Shown here: positions 54,501-64,000 of the stretch, in pieces | How positions within the stretch are numbered: position 1 is the first letter of the stretch | How the letters are laid out: each line of letters begins with the position of its first letter | Assembly: GCA_030159075.1 (NCBI GenBank) | Contig: BROG01000929.1 | Location: 125,001-189,000, forward strand | Direction of reading: 5' to 3' | Length of the DNA: 64,000 bases | Source: Atrina japonica | Taxonomy: Eukaryota; Mollusca; Bivalvia; Pterioida; Pinnidae | Translations under genes and position numbers: made by a program | The notes under the pieces: generated by a model | The model's input: the letters and a program-made list of their open reading frames with translations, nothing else | What the model was told of the DNA's origin: nothing | Database searches by the model: none

Positions 54501-57500
54501 CTTGTAGTTCATTTTCCTTCTCTTATTTCTTTGAAAACATGTTTTCATGTGAAGACTTCAAAGTGCAGTTCATACAAGCAGTTACTAGACCACAGCGTTC
54601 AATATCTTTTCCGGCAAACCTTAATTTGGTGTTGCTAAGAATCCTGACTGGCACTATTCTGTCCGAGGCGTAAAGAGCAATTCGCCCATTGACGTCCCCA
54701 GACAGACGCAGAATCTCACGGAAGCATACGTGGTTTTTGTACCCTTACGCACCACGATGTCAATGTCGGAGACCTGCCACGTGTTAACAGTCTTGATGAT
54801 GTTCAATGCCATAGCTAAAATGGCTATGCTTCTGCATTGAATGCCAGCATATTTTGAACTTGCGTCGGCCTGTCCAATTGATCCACGTTTTAGTGGGGAA
54901 CCTATAGAGGGATAAATAACTTAATTCAGTATCAATAGTTGAAAATCTTTCAGTGACTTTTCTGTCTATTCATTAGTGTGTGTGCAGAAGACAGAAATTA
55001 AGGAATTGTCATCTTGTAAATTGTAAATTTAAGGGGTTGGTGTCAGTTGTTATGTTGTAAATTTTGTTTCTACACCAACCCAGTCAATTCAAAATTTACA
55101 ACATGACGGAATACCAGAATTTCGAAATGAAACTCTTGGTTTCGAGAGGTCCGTGTTTGTCCATTTTTACCTGATTTGTATCTATGTCCTGGACATTCTA
55201 TTGATTTATACTTTTGTATCTGAAATTTTTATATTCAAATATTAACGTAGCTCTAATTATCTGTAACGGATAGCTACATTGTTTTCATTTCCAAATAAGG
55301 TCAAAACTAGAAGTCAGTATGTCCCTGTTCCCTTCCAGTTGCTAAGTTAGGATGGGGTCAACATTTGGGGGCGTATACATCAGAATAAAGTTGTTTCATT
55401 TCCTTCTCTTAATTTGAAAACATGGTCAAAAGTTCATACAAGCAGTTACTAGACCACAGAAGTCAGTATCTTTTCAGAGGTGTTGCTAAGAATAGGCCCT
55501 TTTAAAGAGCAATTCGGACGTCCCCAGGACGCAGAATCTCACGGAAGCATACGTACCCTTCCAGATGTCAATGTCGGAACCTGCCACGTGTTAACAGTAC
55601 GATGTTCGATAGTAAAATGGCTTCAAATGCATATTTTGAACTTGCGTCGCCTGTCCAATTGATCCACGTTTTAGTGGTAATTTAATAAATCTTATTCAGA
55701 ATAATAGTTGAAACTTTCAAATTCATTAGTGTGTAGTTCATCTTTCCTTGTAAATTTATTTCAGTTTGAAAACATGTCAATTTTTACAACATGACGAAGA
55801 CTTCGAAAGTGCGAGTTTTTGTCCATTTTTACCATTTGTACTATGTCCTGACCTATTGATTTATACTTTTGTTCAAATATCTTTTCTAACGGCAATTATC
55901 TGTCTGTTCAGGAGTTAATTTGGTTTTCATTTCCAAATAAGGTCAAAACTAGAAGTCAGTAAGGTTAATCCCTTTTTGGGACTGGGTCACTATTCCAGTT
56001 GCTAAGTTTACCGAGTGGGTCAACATTTGTAAAATTTAATTCATCAGCAAAACTTCGCCCTTCTCTTATTGAAAACATGTCCCAAAGTGCACAGACGCAG
56101 AGACCACACGGTTCAGGCAAACCTTAATTTGGTGTTTCCTGACTGGCCCTATACGCACCAGGCGTGTCAATTGACGTCGGAGAGAATCTGCCATACGTGG
56201 TTTTTGTAACAGTCTTGATGTCAATGTCGGAACCTGCCACGTGTTAACAGTCTTGATGATGTTCAATGCCATAGCTAAAATGGCTATGCTTCTGCATTGA
56301 ATGCCAGCATATTTTGAACTTGCGTCGGCCTGTCCAATTGATCCACGTTTTAGTGGGGAACCTATAGAGGGATAAATAACTTAATTCAGTATCAATAGTT
56401 GAAAATCTTTCAGTGACTTTTCTGTCTATTCATTAGTGTGTGTGCAGAAGACAGAAATTAAGGAATTGTCATCTTGTAAATTGTAAATTTAAGGGGTTGG
56501 TGTCAGTTGTTATGTTGTAAATTTTGTTTCTACACCAACCCAGTCAATTCAAAATTTACAACATGACGGAATACCAGAATTTCGAAATGAAACTCTTGGT
56601 TTCGAGAGGTCCGTGTTTGTCCATTTTTACCTGATTTGTATCTATGTCCTGGACATTCTATTGATTTATACTTTTGTATCTGAAATTTTTATATTCAAAT
56701 ATTCTAACGTAGCTCTATTATTATCTGTCTGTTCAGGAGTTAGGATTAAACTTGGATACATTGTTTTCATTTCCAAATAAGGTCAAAACTAGAAGTCAGT
56801 ATCTACAGAGGTTAATAGGCCCTTTTTGGGACGGGGTCCTATACCCTTCCAGTTGCTAAGTTTACGTCGAAGTGGGTCAACATTTGGGGGCGTAAGTATG
56901 GTAATTTAATTCATCAGAATAAAGAAACAAAACTTGTAGTTCATTTTCCTTCTCTTATTTCTTTGAAAACATGTTTTCATGTGAAGACTTCAAAGTGCAG
57001 TTCATACAAGCAGTTACTAGACCACAGCGTTCAATATCTTTTCCGGCAAACCTTAATTTGGTGTTGCTAAGAATCCTGACTGGCACTATTCTGTCCGAGG
57101 CGCAATTCGTACGTCCCCAGATAGCGCAGAATCTCACGGAAGCATTGACGTACCCTTACGACATGACGCGGAGATGCCACGTGTCACGGAAATGCATACG
57201 TGGCTTTTCTGTACCCAGCATTACGCGTCACCACCACGTTTTAGTGGGGATGAGGGATAAATAACAAGTATCGTTGAGACCAGTGCCTATTCATTAGTGT
57301 GTGTGCAGAACACAGAAATTAAGGAATCTTGATGAAATGTTCAAAATTTTGTTTCTACACCAACCCTAAAATGACGCTACCATTTCGCTGAAACTCTGCA
57401 TTTTCGAAGGTCCGCCAGCATATTTTGACACTTGCGTCGTATCTGCCTTTTTCCAAATATGTAGCTCTATTATTATCGTTTTAGTGGGGAACCTATCAGA

Positions 57501-60150
57501 GGAGGTTATAAATAACTTAATTCAGTAAGTCAATAGTTGGTAAAATTCTTTCAGTTGACTTTTCTTCTTTGAAAACATTTTTCATTAAGTGTGCAGTGTT
57601 ACTAGACCACAGCGTTCAATATCTTTTCCGCAGAAGACAGAAATAAGGAGGCGTAAAGAGCAATTGTCCATCTTGACGTAAATTGCAAATTTTTGTAAGG
57701 GATGTTGTCGTGACAGTGTGTTATGATGTGCCATAAAAATTTATGCTTCTGCATTGACACCAACCCAGTCCAATTCAAAATTTTAGTAACATAGAGGGAT
57801 GACGGAATTCATACAATAGTTGAATTCAGTGACTTTTCGAATTAGTGTGAAACTCTTAAGGAATTTCATCTTGAGAGGTCCAGTTGTGTTTGTCCACCAA
57901 CCCAGTCAATTTTACAACCTGATTTGTAAACTCTTTCGATGTCCGTGGACATTCTTACCTGATTTATATCTATGTGTTCTCTGAAATTTTGTATAAATTC
58001 ATATTCAAATATTCTAACGTAGCTCTATTATTATCTGTCTGTTCAGGAGTTAGGATTAAACTTGGATACATTGTTTTCATTTCCAAATAAGGTCAAAACT
58101 AGAAGTCAGTATCTACAGAGGTTAATAGGCCCTTTTTGGGACGGGGTCCTATACCCTTCCAGTTGCAAGTTTACGTCGAAGTGGGTCAACTTTGGGGGCG
58201 TAAGTTCTGTCCAAGGCATCAGAATAAAGAAACAAAACTTGTAGTTCATTTCGCTTATTTCGAAAACATGTTTTCATGTGAAGACTTCAAAGTGCAGACG
58301 CAGAATACTCACAGCGTTCAATATCTTTTCCGGCATACCTTGGTTTTGCTAAGAATCCTGACTGGCACTATTCTTCCGAGGCGTAAAGAGCAATTCGCCC
58401 ATTGGTCAGATGACGCAGAACGGAAGGCTTTTTGATGACGATGTTCAGACCTGCCACAAATCTTGATGAAATGCCATATGCTGGTATGCTTCTGCATTGA
58501 ATGCCAGCATATTTTGAGATTTCGGCCTGTCCAATTGATCATTTTAGTGCCTGTCTTAATTCATGGATCTTTCCACGTTTTATTAGTGGTGTAACCTGAA
58601 ATTAAGGAGGTAAATTGTAAATTTAAGGGGTAGTTGTTATGTTAATTTTGTTTCTACACCAACCCAGTCAATTCAAAATTTACAACATGACCACAGAATT
58701 TCGAAATGAAACTCTTGGTTTCGAGAGGTCCGTTTATTTTTACCTGATTTGTATCTATGTCCTGGACACTATTGAATACTTTTGTATCTGAAATTTTTAT
58801 ATTCAAATATTCTAACGTAAGATTATCTGTCTGTTCAGACTGGATTAAACACTTTTCATTCTAAGTCGAAGTCGTAACAGAGTAATAGGCCCTTTTTGGG
58901 ACGGGGTCCCCTCGTTGCTGGCATGTCCCCAAGACAGAGCGCATTCGAATCTCCCCAGAAGCAATACGGAAGCATACGTGGTTTTTTGTACCCTTACGCA
59001 CCACGAGGTCAATGTGAACAGGCTTGATGATGTTCAATGCCAAATCGGAAATGGCTATGCTGGTGCATTGACTCCCAGCAGATTTTGACTTGCAACGGCC
59101 TGTCCTATGGATCCACGTTTTAGTGGGGAACCTGTAGAGGGATAAATAACTTAATTCAGTCCTACGACCACAGCGTTCACTATCTTTTATGGCAAACCTT
59201 AATTGGGTCTTGCCGAGAATCCTGACTGGCACTATTCTGTCGAAGGCGTAAAGAGTAATTCGCCCCTCGATGTCCCCAGACAGACGCAGAATCTCACGGA
59301 AGTAAAGAGTAACCCTTACGCACCACGAGGTCAATGTGAACAGGCTTGATGTGTTCCCAAATCGACAGACGGTGCAGACTCCATCTTGCAACGGAAGCAT
59401 ACGTGGGGAACCTGTAGAGGATAAATAACTTAATGTCCTACGACCACAGCGTTCACGCAAACCAATTGGGTCTTGCGAGAATCCTGACTCAATGTGAACA
59501 AAGAGTTGCCCATGATGTCCCCAGACAGACGCAGAATCGAAATACGGCTATGCTTACGCACCACGAGGTCATGTGAACTGCCTTGATGATATGCTTCGGA
59601 AATGGCTATGCTAGTGCATTGACTGCTAGCATATTTTGACTTGCATCGGCCTGTCCTATGGATCCACGTTTTAGTGGGGAACCTATAGAGGGATAAATAA
59701 CTTAATTCAGTATCAATAGTTGAAAATCTTTCAGTGACTTTTCTGTCTATTTAGTGTGTGTGCAGAAGACAGAAATTAAGGAAGTGTCATGTTATAAATT
59801 GTGAATTTACTGGGTTGGTGTCAGTTGTCATGTTGTAAATTTTATTTTTTCCAACCTAGTAAATTCCAAACGGAATACCAGAATTTCGAAATGAAACATT
59901 TCAAATATACTAACGTAGTAACCAGGATACATTTTGTCATTACCAAATAAGGTCAAACTTAGAAGCCAGTATCTACAGAGGTTAATAGGCCCTTTTTCGG
60001 ACGGGGTCCTATACCCTTCCAGTTGCTAAATTTACGTCGTAGTGGGTCAACTTTTGGGGGCGTAACTATGGTAATTTAATTCATAAGAGTAAAGACACAA
60101 ACCTTGTAATTCATTTTGCTTCTCTTATTTCTTTGAAAACATTTTTTCAT
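51550..60150. repeat. Tandem repeat of about 1 kb in clean and scrambled copies
   Basis: Clean unit segments lie at about 54540-55230 and 56220-57110, with shorter ones near 58000-58190, 59640-59800 and 59960-60160. They share GGCAAACCTTAATTTGGTGT, GACGTCCCCAGACAGACGCA, CTGCCACGTGTTAACAGTCT, GATCCACGTTTTAGTGGGGA, ACCAACCCAGTCAATTCAAA, GGACATTCTATTGATTTATA (a Naiad tail segment) and CATTTGGGGGCGTAAGTATG. The stretches between them keep fragments of 5-30 bases from two phases in alternating order. No open frame here, including the 199-codon minus-strand one at 58861-59460, has a recognisable domain. Confidence 0.85.
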
Positions 60151-60423
60151 CTGAAGACTTCAAAGTGCAGTGCATACATGCTTTAAATTCTTATATATCC
60201 TGGACATTCTAATGATTTATACTTTGGTATCTGAGATTTTTTCATATTATATTGTTGATGCCGAAGTGAATGACATGGAGAAGAAAATTGTAAAAAAAAT
60301 TTCTTCAAAATTTTTGGGAAAAAAAAGTTTTGCATTAGGAATGGGGCCTTCTATAGGACCCGTATGTTGATGATCTATGACATAAAGGACATGATTCCAT
60401 ACAATTCACCTTATGATTTATAC
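60151..60423. other. Repeat-to-unique transition
   Basis: Ends of the 1-kb repeat and a last Naiad tail piece (ATATATCCTGGACATTCTAA, GATTTATACTTTGGTATCTG) lead into AT-rich sequence. No gene is seen. Confidence 0.4.
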
Positions 60424-60871
60424 AGGTATACAAAGGTAAAGTAGCACATCTGCGTTCTGTCACTTAAAACAAAAACCATGGTCCATTTTCCAAAAATAAG
60501 AATACACAGGTAAAACGTTTCTCCATGTACAGAAAAAAACGTCTACAAAGGTAAATTAGCACATGTTTACAAACACAGCGAGTCTAAATCAAATCATAAC
60601 AAGGGTGACAGGCTTCTTTTCGTCACAGAAGTATTAGATATTCAGTAATGCATGTAGTCTATGCAAACCAATATTTTTTACCTGTACAACCTATTTTTAC
60701 AAAGTAGACCGTATTGTTTTGGTTTTTGACAGAATATGCCACTTTACCATGGTATACCTATATTACTGTAGCTGTAGTATTTTTGTTGTCTAAAACAAGT
60801 GCTGTTATTCCTGCTATAATTTGATTTAGACTCGTTGTGTTTGTAAACATGTGCCAATTTGCCTTGGTAGA
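60424..60871. mobile_element. Two overlapping inverted-repeat pairs of one TIR family
   Basis: Left ends AGGTATACAAAGGTAAAGTA (60424) and GTCTACAAAGGTAAATTAGC (60541) are direct relatives. Right ends ACTTTACCATGGTATACCT (about 60755) and GCCAATTTGCCTTGGTAGAC (60852-60871) mirror them. The inner pair extends about 60 bp (AAACACAGCGAGTCTAAATC against GATTTAGACTCGTTGTGTTT). Confidence 0.8.
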
Positions 60872-60879
60872 CCTATAAT

Positions 60880-61765
60880 TATGTATAGTCACTCTGAAAT
60901 GTTTCATGGTTAAATATTTTGTAAATAAATAATCCTCTAACCGTCTTCAATTGACACTTGTTTTAACAATAAGATATTAATTGTCTGTATTTCTACGGAT
61001 GGACAATTTTCGGACATAAAATGCAATTTCATATCATTTTCATACATCGAAAATAGAATTGGCGAGAGTACTTCGCTTTGAAAAAGACCTGCATTACAGA
61101 TGAACGATTAAGAAAGCTATATTTTACACGACATTTAATTTCTCATATAGGGAACGAATAATTTTCAAAATTTTGTCTTCTATTCCCTGATGTACCAATT
61201 TATACCATCATTTATTTCTATTAATAAAATCAAATGCGTTTCTGTAATCTATAAAACATCAATAAAGTTTTTTTCTTTTACTTTAGTGTTCTTTGAATTA
61301 GGGATGAAGAACAAAAATGGCGTCTACTATAGACATGTTTTTACAAGAACCAAACTGAGCATCTGTTATAATGTTATAATTGTGGTCAACAGTAAGCAAC
61401 CTATTGTCCAACAATGAACAATTTACCTATGCAGCTAAGGGCTTTCCAAAGTTTTTGAAGTAGCAAGCACTTGTAAATAAAGTAGACAGCTAAGCCTAGC
61501 GATTCCAGGAAAAACATTTAGACTGGGGGTGAGGGGCCGCCTAGGCTCCCAGAAGCTGGTTAAAATCCTGCATTTTGGGACATTTTTTTTAGCATTTCAA
61601 AAAGTGGCCTGTTGTGTCTTGATTTTTCAAAATTCTGAAAATCTAATCAAAAAGTAAAAATTATATATATATATCACAATTTTACTTCCACAAAAAAGGA
61701 ATTTACATTTTTTTCATTTCCTGTTTAAAGTAAAATTGAAGAAGTATCAATCAATAATCAAAACT
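60880..61765. other. Intergenic, nothing recognised
   Basis: AT-rich, with a short (TA)n near 61660. The open frame at 61190-61417 has no motifs. Confidence 0.35.
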
Positions 61766-61769
61766 TAAG

Positions 61770-62085
61770 TCCTACACGACGAATTAGATGTGCAAATGGT
61801 CTCAACATAAATAACAGTTACGAATCCTAAACAGGATAAGACCAGGTGTCCGGAAGGAGTCAGCGTCTTCTGTTGGCATGCCACACCCATCGCAAATGTT
61901 CCATGGAAACATTTCTAGTTCGATGAACGGGTCAAATTCGGTAAAAAGGTCAAGTTTGGTGATGAGGTCAAGTTCGGTGAAAAGCATGATTTGTGAAACT
62001 GAGTCACTGTCTGTGGCCGTGATCCAGAATACTATCTAATATCTCTGAGAGGGGAGCTTCATAATGTTTAACAAGATCCCCGTAT
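61770..62085 (-). repeat. Dispersed repeat C, reversed copy
   Basis: AAATGGTCTCAACATAAATA, ACCAGGTGTCCGGAAGGAGT, TCCATGGAAACATTTCTAGT, repeated AAGGTCAAGTTTGGTGA motifs and CCAGAATACTATCTAATATC give the reversed family order. Confidence 0.75.
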
Positions 62086-62149
62086 CGACCATAAAACCTC
62101 TTAAACGACAACTGCAAGCGTTCAACAACAGTGACTCTGTTTCACCAAT

Positions 62150-63339
62150 CATACTTTGGTACTCAAGAAACAGTAAAGTCAATATCTGACAGGTTCAATG
62201 TTCAGGAATCAACTTTTATCCAACATAACAAAGGTTGCTGGACGTATTTGGTGATATATGGAAGCAATTCATTGCATGGCAAATTGATGCCGAGGAACCA
62301 CAGGTTATATCAGCTTTTGAGGCTGTATGTGGAGTTCTTGGTGCTATAGATGGGGGGATCCGTGGCCGAGTGGTTAGAACATTGCGCTTTAAATCACAAG
62401 GCCTATCATCTCTGGTTCGAATCCCGCTAGGGTCATTTCGAATTAAGTGGGAAAGTTTGCCAGTTTTCTAGCGGAAGGTCGGTGGTCTTTACCCGGGTAA
62501 CCGTGGTTTCTCCTCCACCAATAAAAACTGGACGTCATCACATGACTGAAAGATTGTTGAGCATGGCGTTAAACAAAGTATCAAATCAAATATCAAAAGC
62601 TATAGACGGGACCCATATAGCCACTTAATGAGACAGATTACAGATTTTTTTTTGCATGCGTGATCGTTAAAAAAGCCTTTAAGGGGAGTATCATTTTAAT
62701 TTTCAATATTTTCCATCGTTTATCGAAAGAAAAATTTCAAAATTTATCGTATTTCTTATTTACGATCTTTCTTGGTGCTCTTTTGATGTAGACACAGGAA
62801 CATTTACCTTGACAATTCCTCCAATTTGAATTGAATAAATGATATCATTTAATCATATTACAGGCAAATTGCAGTTTTACCAACATATATTGTCGCTGGC
62901 CAGGACTTGTCAGTGATGCACGGACGTTTAGAAACTCGGATGTAGATAGGTTTATAGCAACATTTTGTGGTTAAAATCACCTTATTGGAGATGGAGCGTA
63001 TCCCTTGTCACCTTTTTTATGAAACTATCGCTGATCTCGCACGTAAAGATATTGAACCAAAAAGTTTGTAGCACAAGGACTGTGATTGAACATGCTTTTG
63101 AAATTCCCAAAGCTAGATTCCATCGACTCCAACATATCAATAAGAACAACAACATAGAGTATGTCGTCAATGCTGTTGTGACTACTTGTGTGTTGCATAA
63201 CATTTGTATTATCAATAAAGATGACTTAAATGAAATCTTTGAAATTGAGGCTGATGATGTTGTTGGCATCCAAATCCCTACAGATACTGCTGAAGAAAAT
63301 CTTAATCGCCTGTTCCTCACCAGACAACTATCAAATTGA
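62150..63339 (+). pseudogene. PIF/Harbinger (HARBI1-like) transposase pseudogene
   Basis: In order but in changing frames: FGTQETVKSISDRFNVQEST (62150), LLDVFGDIWKQFIAWQ and VISAFEAVCGVLGAIDG (to 62354), a SINE, AIDGTHIA (62599-62622), RWPGLVSDARTFRNSD (about 62890-62945), HLIGDGAYPLSPF then a stop (about 62977), and the longest intact piece TRTVIEHAFEIPKARFHRLQ, EYVVNAVVTTCVLHNIC to 63339. These are the DDE nuclease landmarks of Harbinger transposases, which cut and paste DNA. AIDG and the SDAR region carry catalytic-domain residues. Frameshifts, stops, a gap after AIDGTHIA and the SINE make it inactive. The N-terminal part is missing. Confidence 0.85.
62355..62598 (+). mobile_element. SINE-2, full-length, with 12-bp target duplication
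   Basis: The head resembles a class II (Leu/Ser-type) tRNA: CCGTGGCCGAGTGGTTAGAA (box A) and CTGGTTCGAATCCCGCTAGG (box B). The body has GAATTAAGTGGGAAAGTTTG and TTACCCGGGTAACCGTGGTT, and the end is GAGCATGGCGTTAAACAAAG with TATCAAATCAAA repeats. GCTATAGATGGG (62343-62354) and GCTATAGACGGG (62599-62610) flank it. Confidence 0.92.
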
Positions 63340-64000
63340 CCAACTATGAATACAATGTAAATGTGGAGTACAGGTACATGTGTATGTATGCATTATATGA
63401 TGCATTCTTTTACTCATTAAAGATATTATAAACTAGAAAAGTGTTTGTAAAACATGCTTCATAGCAATGCGTTGTCAGTAACCATTTAAGGTGTTCCATG
63501 CTGCAGCAGTTTGATTATACACGAAACCATGTGCTGTGTTTATTTGAGGGGATCTTGTTGGAAGATACTATAGAAAAGAATCCATGTTTATCATGTAATA
63601 ATTAATATAATGGGTAAGCATACATATCTGGTCATAATGAAACAGACATTTGTTATAATAAGAAATTTAATGACTCTTCCTGAATCTTGTATTAATATGA
63701 TATAATTCACCATATAATGTTATAAGGATCTACTGGTAGTATCTTCTAGTAACTTGAAATTTCAAGATATGTTCTCGCATATAATATTAGCATTATGATA
63801 CCACCATAAAATATCAGTGCATTATGTCATTTTTTTACCATGTGCAGTCAGATCGTATGTTCACGTTGACAATACCATCTCCTTTAGGATATTGCTATAA
63901 AATATATACAAATGGCAGGTCATTAGACAATAGGCAATACTGCAAACATTGGCTTTAGTCATTGATGTAATACTGCTGTAACTGGGCAGCCATTCACCGA
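63340..64000. other. Downstream of the Harbinger pseudogene, nothing recognised
   Basis: AT-rich sequence without exon, repeat or inverted-repeat signal that I can support. The Harbinger right terminus may lie here but was not identified. Confidence 0.3.

Noticed and set aside
58861..59460. 199-codon minus-strand frame
   Set aside because: It lies in the scrambled repeat region, has no recognisable domain, and the sequence itself is doubtful.
51550..60150. A biological programme of fine-scale sequence shuffling
   Set aside because: Alternation of 5-30 base pieces in conserved order is better explained by consensus error in a collapsed tandem array.

Overview
The window is AT-rich, intron-bearing animal DNA, most likely from a bivalve mollusc. 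Pointers to this are a Penelope-like retroelement with an N-terminal GIY-YIG-like region (Naiad type), tRNA-derived SINEs ending in a GGGACGTTAAACAAC-type tail, a repeat built on AAGGGCAATAACTC, and many short terminal-inverted-repeat elements. The species is inferred from these features, not proven.

Genes. Real coding sequence is sparse and mostly lies in small exons. (1) A terminal exon with a C-terminal membrane segment lies at 2504-2740. (2) A five-exon gene can be read at 8715-15362 by matching splice sites and phase. It predicts a 191-residue single-pass protein with a neurotrophin/Spätzle-like cystine-knot C terminus. (3) Two tandemly duplicated genes for secreted cysteine-rich proteins begin at 21534 and 28347. 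In the second copy two tiny exons can be joined in phase, adding a hydrophobic tail that looks like a GPI-anchor signal. (4) A lone minus-strand exon lies at 47346-47527. (5) An intact 346-codon reading frame at 42005-43045 resembles a circular-ssDNA (CRESS) virus capsid protein, probably an endogenous viral element. A 38-codon frame lies just upstream.

Mobile DNA. Naiad-like copies lie at about 25235-26605 and 33070-36068 (minus), with 3' tail fragments at about 3.1, 15.0, 19.9 and 31.6 kb and inside the 55-60 kb repeat. One copy interrupts the bivalve-type tandem repeat at 23876-27889. Two SINE families occur: a full SINE-1 at 10891, a SINE-1 containing a reversed SINE-2 at 37.6-38.1 kb, a SINE-2 inside a Harbinger transposase pseudogene at 62.35 kb with a 12-bp target duplication, and a truncated SINE-1 inside a Naiad copy with a 13-bp duplication. 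A gutted piggyBac element keeps its left end, N terminus and C-terminal zinc finger (38.6-41.0 kb). About ten MITE-like inverted-repeat elements are scattered through the window.

Right end. Units of about 1.5-1.7 kb repeat in tandem from 48.3 to 51.5 kb. From about 51.6 to 60.1 kb a repeat of about 1 kb is present in a few clean copies, separated by stretches in which short pieces of different repeat phases are interleaved. That pattern looks like an assembly consensus error, so this part of the sequence should not be trusted base by base.
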